Source: Micromonospora citrea
GTDB lineage: Bacteria; Actinomycetota; Actinomycetes; Mycobacteriales; Micromonosporaceae
NCBI RefSeq assembly: GCF_900090315.1
Contig: NZ_FMHZ01000002.1
Coordinates: 4,310,501 to 4,374,500 of the forward strand
Direction: 5' to 3'
Length of the DNA: 64,000 bases
This document shows positions 55,124 to 63,060 of the stretch, piece by piece; positions within the stretch are counted from its first letter, which is position 1, and each line of letters starts with the position of its first letter. The position numbers and the translations under genes were made by a program. The notes below the pieces were generated by a model, which saw only the letters and a program-made list of their open reading frames with translations, did not search any database and was not told where the DNA came from.

Positions 55124-56305
55124 TCAGCCGGCGTCGAGCGGGTCGGCGAGCAGCCGTTCGAAGGCCAGCTCGGCGGCGCCGATCAGCGTCGCGTCGTCGC
55201 CCAGTTTCGGTGTGCGCAGCCGGACGTGCTCCAGGCAGGCGGGCAGGGCGATCGAGTTGAGCCGGCTGCGGACCTGGGCGGCCGCGGCGAGGTAGAGGTC
55301 GCGCATGGTGCCACCGAAGAGGATCATTTCCGGGTTGAAGATGTTCACCAGGTTGGCGACTCCGAAGCCGAGCCAGTCGCCGGCCTGGCGGACCGCGCTC
55401 TGGGCCCGGGCGTCGCCCCGGTCGGCGGCGTCGAAGACTGCCAGCAGTGCGTCCCGGCCCCGCGCGTCGGTGCGGCCCGCCGCGCGCAGCAGCGCGTACT
55501 CGCCGATCTGGGTCTCCCAGCATCCCCGGGAGCCGCACTCGCAGGGCGCGCCGTCGCGGACGACCACCATGTGCCCGACCTCGCCGCCGTAGCCGCCGTG
55601 CCCGGTCAGCCGCCGCCCGCCGGCGATGATGCCGGCGCCGACGCCGACGTCCCCGTACAGGTAGATGACGTTGTCGCAGCCCGCCGCCGCGCCGCGCGCG
55701 TGCTCCGCGAACGCCGCCACGTCGGCCACGTTGCCGACCGTGACCGGCACCTCGCAGCCCAGTTCGGCGCGGAGCGCCGAGCCGATCGGCTCGTCCACCC
55801 AACCGGTGGTCGGCCCCAACCGGACCAGCCCGTCGTCGCGGCGGACCATGCCGCAGACCGCGACGCCCGCACCGACGCAGACCGCGTCCGCCGGCACGGT
55901 CTGCTGCATCTCCTTGACCGCCCCGGCCAGCAGCGGGGCGGCCTCGGCGGCGGTCAGACCCCGGGGCCGGGCCAGCTCCCGGCGGTCGAGCACCGCGCCG
56001 CCGAGGCCGATCCGCGCGGCCCGCAGGCGGTCCACCTCGATGCTGTACGCGTACGCGTGCACCCGCTCCGACTCGGGCCGGACGACCAGCGACGGTCGCC
56101 CGGCCCGGCCGGTCTCCTTCGGCGTTCCCTCGGTGACCAGCCCGGCGCCGGCCAGGTCGGCGGTCAGCGCGCCGATGGTGCTGCGGTTGAGCCCCAGCCT
56201 GGTGGTCAGCTCCGCACGGGTGGTGGCGCCGTGCACGTGCACGTACCGCAGCAACGCGCCCAGGTTCTGCCGGCGGATCTCGTCCTGGCTCGGTCCTGCG
56301 CGCAT
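55124..56305 (-). CDS. ROK-family transcriptional regulator (XylR-type repressor)
   Basis: A 393-aa protein. The N-terminal winged helix (about 8-75) has RRQNLGALLRYVHVHGATTRAELTTRLGLNRSTIGALTADL. The ROK sugar-kinase-like domain has VGAGVAVCGMV, YGDVGVGAGIIAGG, and the zinc motif GGEVGHMVVVRDGAPCECGSRGCWE. It ends with an Asn-Pro-Glu segment, NIFNPEMILFGG. Located after and codirectional with a sugar ABC importer, it is most likely its sugar-responsive repressor. Two inverted repeats upstream of the binding-protein gene are candidate operators. Confidence 0.92.
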   Translation of the reverse strand: MRAGPSQDEIRRQNLGALLRYVHVHGATTRAELTTRLGLNRSTIGALTADLAGAGLVTEGTPKETGRAGRPSLVVRPESERVHAYAYSIEVDRLRAARIGLGGAVLDRRELARPRGLTAAEAAPLLAGAVKEMQQTVPADAVCVGAGVAVCGMVRRDDGLVRLGPTTGWVDEPIGSALRAELGCEVPVTVGNVADVAAFAEHARGAAAGCDNVIYLYGDVGVGAGIIAGGRRLTGHGGYGGEVGHMVVVRDGAPCECGSRGCWETQIGEYALLRAAGRTDARGRDALLAVFDAADRGDARAQSAVRQAGDWLGFGVANLVNIFNPEMILFGGTMRDLYLAAAAQVRSRLNSIALPACLEHVRLRTPKLGDDATLIGAAELAFERLLADPLDAG

Positions 56306-56332
56306 CGTGTCGTCACTCCGGTCGTGCGGTCG

Positions 56333-57592
56333 TCAGCGGGTGCCGGTCGCGGCGGACCGTCGGCGCGAGAGGGCGTCCACACCGGCGGCGAGGAGCAGCA
56401 CCAGTCCGGTGAAGACGTACTTCAGCCCCGAGCTGAGGTTGAGCAGGTTCATCCCGTTGATGATGACCGCCACCACCGCACCGCCGAGCACCGCGTCGAT
56501 CATCCGGCCCTTGCCGCCGAAGAGGCTGGTCCCGCCGATCACCGCCGCGCCGACCGCGTACAGCAGGACGTTACTGCCCCCGGTGCTCGGGTCGACCGAC
56601 CTGTCCCGGCTGGCCGCGATGATGCCGCCGATCGCCGCCATCGTGGAGCAGATGACGAAGGCCGAGATCCGGATCCGGTCGACGTTGATGCCGGCACGGC
56701 GCGCGGCCTCCCGGTTGCCGCCGACGGCGTAGAGGTGCCGCCCGTACGCGGTGCGGTTGAGCACGAACGTCCAGGTGACCAGGAGCAGGGCGATCAGGGG
56801 CACGACGATCGGCATGCCGCGGTTCGACGTGATCAGTGGGTTGATGCTGCGCTCCTGGTTGAGCACGTGCACGGCCAGGCCGAGAACGACGGCCAGTCCC
56901 GCGATCCGGGCGAGCACGACCGCCGCGGGGTCGGTCTGCAGTCCGCGGCCGGCGCGCTTGCGCTGCCGCAGCAGCTGGGCGGCGGCGTAACCCGCGACCG
57001 CGACGCCGGCGAGCAACCAGCCGAGGGCCGGCGGCACCCAGTCGTTCTCGATGGAGATGATCACCTCGTCGGCGATGGAGATGTTGGTGCCCTCCTCCAT
57101 CAGCAGCAGCACGACGCCCTGGAAGGCCAGGAAGCCGGCCAGCGTGACCACGAAGGAGGGGATGCCGACCTTGGCCACCAGGACGCCGAGAGTCAGGCCG
57201 ATCAGCATCCCGGTGCCGAGCGCGGCGAGTACCGCCACGTACCAGGGGTGGCCGAGCACGGTCACGACGTTGGCCAGGATGGCGGCGCAGACGCCGCTGG
57301 TGAAGCCCGCCGAGAGGTCGATCTCGCCCAGCAGCAGAACGAAGATCAGCCCCATCGCGATCACGGTGACGGCCGCGCCCTGGGTGAAGAGGTTGGCGAA
57401 GTTGCCCGCGGAGAAGAAGACCGGCCGTACGAGCGCGAACACCGTGCAGAGGACGACCAGGCCGATGACGGCCGGCAACGAGCCGAGATCGCCGCCGCGT
57501 ACCCGGGCGAGGTAGTCGCGGACGTGGCTTCCGACGGTGGGGCCCGGGGCGACGGTCGCCGACGAGCCCTGCTTCACCGCTGTGTCGGTCAT
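56333..57592 (-). CDS. Sugar ABC transporter permease (XylH-like)
   Basis: A 419-aa permease of the ribose/xylose class with about 10-12 TM helices. It shows FFSAGNFANLFTQGAAVTVIAMGLIFVLLLGEIDLSAG (the typical GEIDLS motif), VGIPSFVVTLAGFLAFQGVVL, RTAYGRHLYAVGGNREAARRAGI (EAA-like loop) and GGTSLFGGKGRMIDAVLGG. The long version with an extra central TM segment is like XylH. ATG 57592 overlaps the stop of the ATPase gene (ATGA). Confidence 0.93.
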   Translation of the reverse strand: MTDTAVKQGSSATVAPGPTVGSHVRDYLARVRGGDLGSLPAVIGLVVLCTVFALVRPVFFSAGNFANLFTQGAAVTVIAMGLIFVLLLGEIDLSAGFTSGVCAAILANVVTVLGHPWYVAVLAALGTGMLIGLTLGVLVAKVGIPSFVVTLAGFLAFQGVVLLLMEEGTNISIADEVIISIENDWVPPALGWLLAGVAVAGYAAAQLLRQRKRAGRGLQTDPAAVVLARIAGLAVVLGLAVHVLNQERSINPLITSNRGMPIVVPLIALLLVTWTFVLNRTAYGRHLYAVGGNREAARRAGINVDRIRISAFVICSTMAAIGGIIAASRDRSVDPSTGGSNVLLYAVGAAVIGGTSLFGGKGRMIDAVLGGAVVAVIINGMNLLNLSSGLKYVFTGLVLLLAAGVDALSRRRSAATGTR

Positions 57593-58404
57593 CGGACGGC
57601 TCCTGACGTGGGGTCGTGCTCGGTGGCGTCGCGGCCCGTGGCCGGCTCGGTGGTGAGCCCGAGAGCGCCGGAGCGGCCGACGGTGATCAGCTCGACCACT
57701 TGAGAGTGGGTGATGTCGATGGTCTTCACCTGGGCGGCCAGCTGGCCGAGGTAGAGCGCGGCGATGCGGTCGGAGACGGCGAAGACGTCGTTCATGTTGT
57801 GCGAGATGAGGACGACGGCCAGGCCGTTGTCGGCGAGCCGGCGGACGAGTTCGAGCACCTGGGCCGTCTGCGCGACGCCGAGCGCCGCGGTGGGCTCGTC
57901 CAGGATGACCAGCCGGCTGTTCCACAGCACCGCCTTGGCGATCGCCACGGTCTGGCGCTGCCCCCCGGAGAGGCTGGAGACGTGCTGGCGCAGTGACTTG
58001 ACGGTGCGGACCGAGAGCCCGGCGAGGGTCTCGGCGGCCATCTGTTCCATGGTCGGCTCGTCGAGCACGAGGCCGTTGCGCTTCTCCCGGCCGAGGAACA
58101 TGTTCTGCACGATGTCGAGGTTGTCGCAGAGCGCGAGGTCCTGGTAGACGACCTCGATGCCCAGCGCGGCGGCGTCCCGGGGGCTGTTCACGCTGACCGG
58201 GCGGCCCTCGAAGAGGAAGGTGCCGGAATCGGCCGGGTGGATGCCGCTGATGCACTTGACCAGCGTCGACTTGCCGGCACCGTTGTCGCCGACGAGCGCG
58301 GTCACCTCGCCCGGATGAACGGTGAGGTCGACGTCACGCAGGACCTGGACGGGACCGAAGCTCTTGTCGATCCCACGGAGTTCCAACAGGGGGGTCGCTG
58401 ACAC
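57589..58404 (-). CDS. Sugar ABC transporter ATPase, single-domain (XylG/RbsA-like)
   Basis: A 271-aa ATPase. Walker A GDNGAGKST, Q-loop YQDLALCDNLDIVQNMFLG, signature LSGGQRQTVAIAKAV, Walker B LVILDEPTAALG and H-loop ISHNMNDVF. Unlike classical XylG/RbsA it has one ABC domain rather than two, as seen in many actinobacterial sugar importers. GTG 58404 with GAAGGAGAC upstream. It lies between the binding protein and the permease. Confidence 0.93.
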   Translation of the reverse strand: MSATPLLELRGIDKSFGPVQVLRDVDLTVHPGEVTALVGDNGAGKSTLVKCISGIHPADSGTFLFEGRPVSVNSPRDAAALGIEVVYQDLALCDNLDIVQNMFLGREKRNGLVLDEPTMEQMAAETLAGLSVRTVKSLRQHVSSLSGGQRQTVAIAKAVLWNSRLVILDEPTAALGVAQTAQVLELVRRLADNGLAVVLISHNMNDVFAVSDRIAALYLGQLAAQVKTIDITHSQVVELITVGRSGALGLTTEPATGRDATEHDPTSGAVR

Positions 58405-58455
58405 GGGGTCTCCTTCGCCAGATGTGGAGGATCGCGGAGCTCCGCCCGCGGCCGG

Positions 58456-58488
58456 CGCCGCCCGGCACGGGGACCGTGCCGGGCGGCG
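58456..58488 (-). terminator. Intra-operon hairpin between binding-protein and ATPase genes
   Basis: Perfect 15-bp inverted repeat CGCCGCCCGGCACGG / CCGTGCCGGGCGGCG with a 3-nt loop. It probably limits read-through or stabilises the upstream mRNA so that binding protein exceeds membrane components. Confidence 0.65.
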
Positions 58489-58514
58489 GGTGGGCGGCGG
58501 AGCGCGCAGTCAGG

Positions 58515-59609
58515 TCAGCTGATGCCGGCGTCGGCGCAGAGCTTGGCGTACGCACCGGTGCAGACCTGCTCCTTGGTGACGTAGCCGTCGGCCACGACGT
58601 CCTTGACGTTGTCCTTGTAGATCGCCTTCGGGGTGAGCAGCACGGAGGGCACGTCACGGCCGCTCTGCGGGTCCCTGACCGTCTTACCGGTGTCCTTACG
58701 TTCCCCCTTGGCCAGGGCGATGGCCAGCTCGGAGGCCGCCTTCGCCTGCTCGCGGACCGCCTTGTAGACCGTCATGCACTGGTCCCCGGCGAGGATGTTC
58801 TGCAGCGCCTGCGGGGTGGCGTCCTGGCCCGTGACCGGGACCTTGCCGTTGAGCTTGTTCTTCTTGAGTATGGAGATGGCGGCGTTGCCGAGAGCGTCGT
58901 TGGCGGCCACCACGCCGTTGATCTTGCCGCCGGTCTGGGTCATCATCTGCTCGAAGATGCCGCCCGCCTCGGTGGCGTTCCACTCGGGGACGGCCTGGTC
59001 CGGGCCCTTGACGTACGCGCCGGAGTCGAACTTCGGCTTGAGCACCGAGTCGTAGCCGGTCTTCAGCAGCGTGGCGTTGTTGTCGGTGGGCGACCCGTTG
59101 AGGTAGGCGACCACCGGCTTCTGCGCGTTCTTGTCGGTGAGGCACCTGCTGACACCCTCGCCCATGAGCCGGCCGACGGCCTCGTTGTCGAAGCTGACGT
59201 AGTACTCGGCCGAGCCGCCCAGCGTGAGCCGGTCGTAGTCGATCGTCGCGACGCCCTGGGACTTGGCCTTCTCCAGCACCGCCTTGCCCGTGCCGGAGTC
59301 CAGGTTGACGATCATCAGCGCGGTGACGCCGTCGGTGAGCATGCCGTCGGCGATGGTGGAGAAGCTGGACTTGTCGCCCTGCGCGTTCTGGATGTTGTAG
59401 TCGACGCCGGCGGCCTTGAACGCCTCCTCCAGGAACCTGCGGTCCGCGCTTTCCCAACGCGCGGAGGACTTGCTGTCCGGGAGGATCACGCCGATCTTCG
59501 CCTTCCTGTCGCCGCCGGCCCGGTCGCTGCCGGAGTCGTCACCACAGGCGGCCACGCTGCCGGTGGCCAGCAGGCTCACGGCGGCGAAGGTGAGGAAGCC
59601 CTTGCGCAT
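58515..59609 (-). CDS. Sugar ABC transporter substrate-binding lipoprotein (XylF-like)
   Basis: A 364-aa type-I periplasmic-binding-protein lipoprotein; lipobox SVAACGDD. The mature part has AKIGVILPDSKSSARWESADRRFLEEAF, ALMIVNLDSGTGKAVLEKAK, GVATIDYDRLTLGG, GVVAANDALGNAAISIL and VTGQDATPQALQNILAGDQCMTVYK, closely following the D-xylose-binding protein XylF. The Cys pair near the C-terminus (CTGAYAKLC) is probably a disulfide. Substrate is likely xylose or a related pentose. Confidence 0.92.
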   Translation of the reverse strand: MRKGFLTFAAVSLLATGSVAACGDDSGSDRAGGDRKAKIGVILPDSKSSARWESADRRFLEEAFKAAGVDYNIQNAQGDKSSFSTIADGMLTDGVTALMIVNLDSGTGKAVLEKAKSQGVATIDYDRLTLGGSAEYYVSFDNEAVGRLMGEGVSRCLTDKNAQKPVVAYLNGSPTDNNATLLKTGYDSVLKPKFDSGAYVKGPDQAVPEWNATEAGGIFEQMMTQTGGKINGVVAANDALGNAAISILKKNKLNGKVPVTGQDATPQALQNILAGDQCMTVYKAVREQAKAASELAIALAKGERKDTGKTVRDPQSGRDVPSVLLTPKAIYKDNVKDVVADGYVTKEQVCTGAYAKLCADAGIS

Positions 59610-60011
59610 GTGCAGGGTCCTTTCGGTGGAGGAAGTGACGGTGGTCGTTTGTTGTGCCCGGCAACGTATTCCGCGTCACGCTCGGTGCGCAAGGGTGCCG
59701 GGGTCGGAGTTTGTTGGCGGCGGTAACAATTCCGCAACGTCGGCGACGCGCCCGCCCTCGCCCGGGACGGCTCCTCGCGGGTCCCGCGCGGCGTAGCGCG
59801 TGACGGGCGGCGACGCGGGGTGCGGCGCCCGGGTCGGGCGGGGTGCTGCATTCCGTGACGGTCTCTTGACGGAGCGCGGAAGTTCCACGAAGATCCTCCC
59901 TGTACATCGACAGGCGTTTACATCCTCTCCGTATGGGGGCGCTGTCGACGCAGCTCACGGGAGTGTCCTCATGCGTGTCGAATGCTGCTCCGCACATGAC
60001 GGGTCGCGCCG
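59610..60011. other. Divergent control region between the sugar importer and the redox-peptide operon
   Basis: 402 bp without a gene. The left part holds two inverted repeats (59651-59665, 59711-59729) for the sugar operon. The right part holds TTGACG at 59866 without a convincing -10, and two TACATC direct repeats 16 bp apart (59903 and 59919), which may be sites for the plus-strand operon. Confidence 0.45.
59651..59729 (-). promoter_or_regulatory. Candidate sugar-operon promoter with two operator-like inverted repeats
   Basis: GTTG-N7-CAAC at 59651-59665 and TTGTT-N9-AACAA at 59711-59729 have centres 62 bp apart. Between them, on the minus strand, TTGCGC (59693-59688) and TACGTT (59669-59664) could be a promoter with 18-bp spacing; its -10 touches the first repeat. 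ROK repressors bind TTnGTT/AACnAA-like palindromes, so these are the best candidates for the ROK protein at 55.1 kb. Confidence 0.4.
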
Positions 60012-60569
60012 GTGAGCGCCGCCGAACTCCTCGCCACCGTGTCGATCTGCCTGGTCTCGGCGATCCTCGTCTGCTCCGGCCTCGGCAAGCTGGCCGCGCC
60101 CAGGCACGCCCGCCAGCTCTTCATGGCGCTCCTGCCGGTGCGCCGCGGCACGGCCCTCTCGCTGGTGAGGGCGGTCGCGGTCGTGGAGGCCGTCGTCGGT
60201 GCGGCCCTGCTCGTGCCGGCCGGCCGCCCGGCCGCCGCCGCGGCGACCGCCGGCCTGGGGGCCGGCTTCGCGGTGGCCGGTCTCGCGGGTCGGCAGCGCG
60301 GGACGACGTTGCCCTGCGGATGCTTCGGTCGGCCCGAGGGCCGTCCGCTGGGCGTGCGGAACGTCCTGATCGGGCTCGCGCTCGTGGGCTTCGGCGCCGC
60401 GCTCCTGCTCACCTCACCGGCGGCCCTCCCGGCCGACCGGATGGCCGTCGTGGCCGCGAGCCTCGTCGCGGGCACGGCCCTGCTGCTGTGGCGCGGCATG
60501 GTCGTCGACCTGGCCCGACCCCGGACGCGCCCGGCCGGCGCGGAGTTGTCTAAGGAGATCGCTGGATGA
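60012..60569 (+). CDS. MauE/DoxX-like redox-associated membrane protein
   Basis: A 185-aa membrane protein with about four to five TM helices. It matches the MauE-type pattern: LVSAILVCSGLGKLAAPRHARQL at the start and a paired cysteine motif TTLPCGCFG (C102, C104) in a loop after the third helix. MauE proteins are needed, with MauD, for correct disulfide formation in the methylamine dehydrogenase small subunit. GTG 60012. The stop overlaps the next gene (ATGA). Confidence 0.85.
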   Translation: MSAAELLATVSICLVSAILVCSGLGKLAAPRHARQLFMALLPVRRGTALSLVRAVAVVEAVVGAALLVPAGRPAAAAATAGLGAGFAVAGLAGRQRGTTLPCGCFGRPEGRPLGVRNVLIGLALVGFGAALLLTSPAALPADRMAVVAASLVAGTALLLWRGMVVDLARPRTRPAGAELSKEIAG

Positions 60570-61117
60570 GTTACCTCTTCGGGTTCGGGTTGCTGGTGGT
60601 CGCGGGCGCCGTGGTGGTGCTCTTCGCGATGCTGGGCGAGCTGTACGCGCGCTCCGGCGGCATGGAGGGCGCGGGCGCGCCCGGCGGCGGCAGCGGCACC
60701 GTCCGGTTGCTCGACGGAGCCCGCGTCGGGTCGCGGCCGGAACGCTGGCCCGCCGGTCTGGCGGAGGTCGCCACCGCGGACCTGCGGGTGGTGCTGGTGT
60801 TCAGCACCTCCTGCAACAGCTGCGAGAAGGCGGCCGGTGAGGTCGGCGACCTGGCCGACACGCGTGACTTCGCGGTCCTGATCTCGACGATCGACCAGGA
60901 ACGCGGCGAGGACTTCATGACCCGGCACGAATTGTCGGGACTCCCGCACCACATCGACGTGGGCGGCGAATGGGTGGCTGAAGAACTGGGCGTGATGACC
61001 AGCCCGTCGGCGCTGGTCTTCCGGCACGGGCGCCTGGTTTCGGCATTGTTGTTCACCGATCTGGCGGCCCTCAGCGCCGCCGTCTTCCCGGTCAAGGAGG
61101 CTGTGGGGAATGAGTGA
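60566..61117 (+). CDS. Membrane-anchored thioredoxin-like protein (MauD-like)
   Basis: A 183-aa protein: one N-terminal TM helix (LFGFGLLVVAGAVVVLFAML), a Gly-rich linker, then a thioredoxin fold with active site FSTSCNSCEKA (C83, C86) and the cis-Pro region MTSPSALVF. Residues before the fold (LDGARVGSRPERWP) resemble the MauD family. It is likely to act outside the membrane on cysteines of the exported peptide encoded next, with the MauE-like protein as electron partner. ATG 60566 overlaps the previous stop; the next gene overlaps its end by 8 bp. Confidence 0.87.
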   Translation: MSYLFGFGLLVVAGAVVVLFAMLGELYARSGGMEGAGAPGGGSGTVRLLDGARVGSRPERWPAGLAEVATADLRVVLVFSTSCNSCEKAAGEVGDLADTRDFAVLISTIDQERGEDFMTRHELSGLPHHIDVGGEWVAEELGVMTSPSALVFRHGRLVSALLFTDLAALSAAVFPVKEAVGNE

Positions 61118-61424
61118 GGAAAAAATGACGGCGACAGGCCGTCGCGGGGGTAGCCGGCGAGGCTTCCTCGCAAAGATCGGCGTCGCCGGCCTGGTGGCTT
61201 CGGGGGCGGTCTTCGCCCGTTCGACGCCGGCGATGGCGGGCAACTACCAGTGCTGCAACCTCGTCTACGTCCCACCGAACATCTCGTACTCGACGTGCAG
61301 TTCGGCCCGCTACAAGTACATCTGGTACTGCTCGGTGAACGGCTACCTGCACTGCAACTGCTGCGAGCGGAAGACCAGTTCGGGCAGCATCAATGCCTCT
61401 GCGATCCACTGCCAGTACAACTGA
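61110..61424 (+). CDS. Tat-exported small protein with eight cysteines
   Basis: A 104-aa precursor. Residues 1-43 form a twin-arginine signal (SRRGFLAKIGVAGLVASG, then AMA as cleavage site). The mature 61 residues hold C48, C49, C63, C74, C82, C84, C85 and C101 and many Tyr/Ser/Asn. The YIWYCSVNGYLHCNCCERK stretch recalls the methylamine dehydrogenase light chain (aromatic-rich CSxxGxxC region), but the protein is half its length and I do not see the second tryptophan needed for TTQ. It could be a shortened light-chain relative or a secreted disulfide-rich peptide. ATG 61110 with AAGGAGG upstream. Confidence 0.85.
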   Translation: MSEEKMTATGRRGGSRRGFLAKIGVAGLVASGAVFARSTPAMAGNYQCCNLVYVPPNISYSTCSSARYKYIWYCSVNGYLHCNCCERKTSSGSINASAIHCQYN

Positions 61425-61432
61425 GCCCACTG

Positions 61433-61492
61433 ATGGTCGTCTGGCTCGTCGTCGGCATCGCGGGAGCGGTGCTGCAGATTCTCAGTCCTTGA
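61433..61492 (+). CDS. Possible 19-aa membrane micropeptide
   Basis: ATG 61433 opens a 19-codon frame (begins MVVWLVVGIAG, ends ILSP) that is almost entirely one hydrophobic helix. It fills the 77-bp gap between the Cys-rich peptide and the next membrane protein. No good ribosome-binding site is visible, so translation is uncertain. Confidence 0.3.
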   Translation: MVVWLVVGIAGAVLQILSP

Positions 61493-61501
61493 GGCCTCTC
61501 C

Positions 61502-62077
61502 ATGGCTGGGGTCGCCAGCCCGATGCTGAGGCGGAACGTCTCTGAGGGACTTCGATTCCTGGCGGGCCTTGCGGTCGGCGGACTCGTCGCCGGAATGGTT
61601 CTCGCCGTTCCGGTCCACCTGATCGGATCGGCGGTCGGGGAACTGGTCCCCGAGAGATGGCGGGTCGTGACCCTCGTCGCGCTCGCGGTGCTGTTCGGCG
61701 TTCTGGATCTGCTCGACCGGACGCCGCACATCTGGCGACAGGTGCCGCAGCGACTGGTCCGGACCCTGCCGGCCGGCACGCTCGGGGTGGTCTGGGGGAT
61801 CGACCTGGGTCTGCTCTTCACCACGCAGAAGACCACGTCGCTGATCTGGCTGGCCACGGCGGGCGTCGTGCTCGTCGCGCCCGGGTCCGCGCCGCTGGTG
61901 CTGGTCGTCACGGCCCTCACCGTGACCCTCCTGGTCACGCTCTGGAGCCTGACCAGGAAGGCCGCCGAGATCGAGGAAAGGGGTGACCGGGTATGGGTGA
62001 GTCGGGTTCGACGGGTCTCCGGAGCGGCGATGCTGCTGCTGGCGGCAGCCCTCGCCGTGACCGTCGCATCTCCGTGA
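61502..62077 (+). CDS. Membrane protein of unknown function, redox-peptide operon
   Basis: A 191-aa protein with about five hydrophobic helices (for example LAGLAVGGLVAGMVLAVPVHLIG, VVTLVALAVLFGVLDLL, LIWLATAGVVLVAPGSAPLVLVVTALTVTLLVTLW, AAMLLLAAALAVTVA). No cysteines and no family I recognise. ATG 61502, with GAGGCCTCTCC before it. Its stop overlaps the next gene (GTGA). It may be a transporter-like or scaffold part of the cluster. Confidence 0.7.
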   Translation: MAGVASPMLRRNVSEGLRFLAGLAVGGLVAGMVLAVPVHLIGSAVGELVPERWRVVTLVALAVLFGVLDLLDRTPHIWRQVPQRLVRTLPAGTLGVVWGIDLGLLFTTQKTTSLIWLATAGVVLVAPGSAPLVLVVTALTVTLLVTLWSLTRKAAEIEERGDRVWVSRVRRVSGAAMLLLAAALAVTVASP

Positions 62078-62460
62078 CCCCCACTCTGGAAGCCGACACG
62101 ACCCAGGGGCAGGTGGTGATCACCACGTTCCACTGCGGCGACCTGGCGCGCGTGCTGGTCGTCCTGCTGCTGCATCTGCGGGTGAAGCGGGACGTCCGTC
62201 GCCATGCCGAGGGATTCCTCGGCATCAGGCTGCTCGTGCGGTGGCGGGAGCGGACGGTGTGGAGCATCTCGCTCTGGCGTGATCTCGACAGCGTCTACTC
62301 GATGGGCGGGGTGTCCAGGCACGTCGCCGCGTCGCGGGTGCCCGCGAAGCTCGGCGTCACCACCAGTTGCGACATCTTCTGCCACGTCGGTGAGTGGACC
62401 CGGGTCATGTTCGGCGGCGGCAGGTGTCCGTCACGGCCCGATGGACGCTCCGGAGAGTGA
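62074..62460 (+). CDS. Spheroidene-monooxygenase/ABM-like small protein
   Basis: A 128-aa protein. The central part GFLGIRLLVRWRERTVWSISLWRDLDSVYSMGGVSRHVAASRVP resembles DUF3291/antibiotic-biosynthesis-monooxygenase-type domains that monitor a transfer between strands SLW and a helix. C-terminal TTSCDIFCHVGEWTRVMF holds two cysteines. Start GTG 62074 is chosen because it overlaps the previous stop; an open frame continues upstream to 61993 but inside the previous gene. Role unknown. Confidence 0.65.
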   Translation: MTPTLEADTTQGQVVITTFHCGDLARVLVVLLLHLRVKRDVRRHAEGFLGIRLLVRWRERTVWSISLWRDLDSVYSMGGVSRHVAASRVPAKLGVTTSCDIFCHVGEWTRVMFGGGRCPSRPDGRSGE

Positions 62461-62510
62461 TGTCCGAACACATGGAACAACAGGTTCTGCTAACCGGGAG
62501 GAGTCCCAGA

Positions 62511-62768
62511 ATGCCTTTGCCAACCGATCGCGGCGTCGTCGTCATCGACGTCGAGGACGACGGCACGAGCACCGTGCGCATCTGTGCGGAGGTCGTGAAC
62601 GGCGCACCCGTCGACGTCTTCGCGGAGCACCACGGCGCCGTGCACGTCCGCGTGCACAACGACGTCCCGATGTTCACCCAGGGGCGGCGTAGCGTCTCCA
62701 AGCGGATCGCCGAGGTCTACGACGACAACGGCACGATCAACGTCGGCCGGGTCCGCGGCGCGGCCTGA
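62511..62768 (+). CDS. Small acidic protein of unknown function
   Basis: An 85-aa protein with VVVIDVEDDGTSTVRICAEVV, a predicted beta-rich core (VDVFAEHHGAVHVRVHNDVPMF) and a basic C-terminus (RIAEVYDDNGTINVGRVRG). Not recognised. ATG 62511 has an excellent GGGAGGAG site 7 nt upstream. An in-frame ATG at 62460 overlaps the previous stop (TGATG) and would add 17 residues. It ends the operon. Confidence 0.65.
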   Translation: MPLPTDRGVVVIDVEDDGTSTVRICAEVVNGAPVDVFAEHHGAVHVRVHNDVPMFTQGRRSVSKRIAEVYDDNGTINVGRVRGAA

Positions 62769-62912
62769 TCCGTTGGTAGTCGCGGGGGACGGGCCGGTCG
62801 TGCCGGCGGTCGGTCCTCCGCGCGTTCCTCGTCCCCGTGTTCCCCGTCCCGCCGCCGGTCGGCGGACGGACAGCGAAGCGGCCCGCGTGCCCGGCGGGTC
62901 CGCGCGCCCGAC

Positions 62913-63060
62913 GGCGGGGCGGCCCGCGCGTCCGTCACCGGGTGGGCGGCGGGGCGGCCCGCGCGTCCGTCACCGGGTGGGCGGCGGGGCGGCCCGCGCG
63001 TCCGTCACCGGGTGGGCGGCGGGGCGGCCCGCGCGTCCGTCACCGGGTGGACAGCGGGGC
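62913..63060. repeat. 35-bp tandem repeat, about four copies, at the 3' end of the YbaK gene
   Basis: A unit containing TCCGTCACCGGGTGGGCGGC recurs at 62931, 62966, 63001 and 63036 with exact 35-bp spacing. The last copy covers the final codons and the stop of the minus-strand ybaK-like gene, so the array looks like successive duplication of that gene's 3' end. It fills most of the gap to the redox-peptide operon. Confidence 0.9.

Noticed and set aside
60012..62768. Complete methylamine dehydrogenase operon
   Set aside because: There are only MauE- and MauD-like genes and a short Cys-rich protein; heavy chain, MauG and electron acceptor genes are not in the window.
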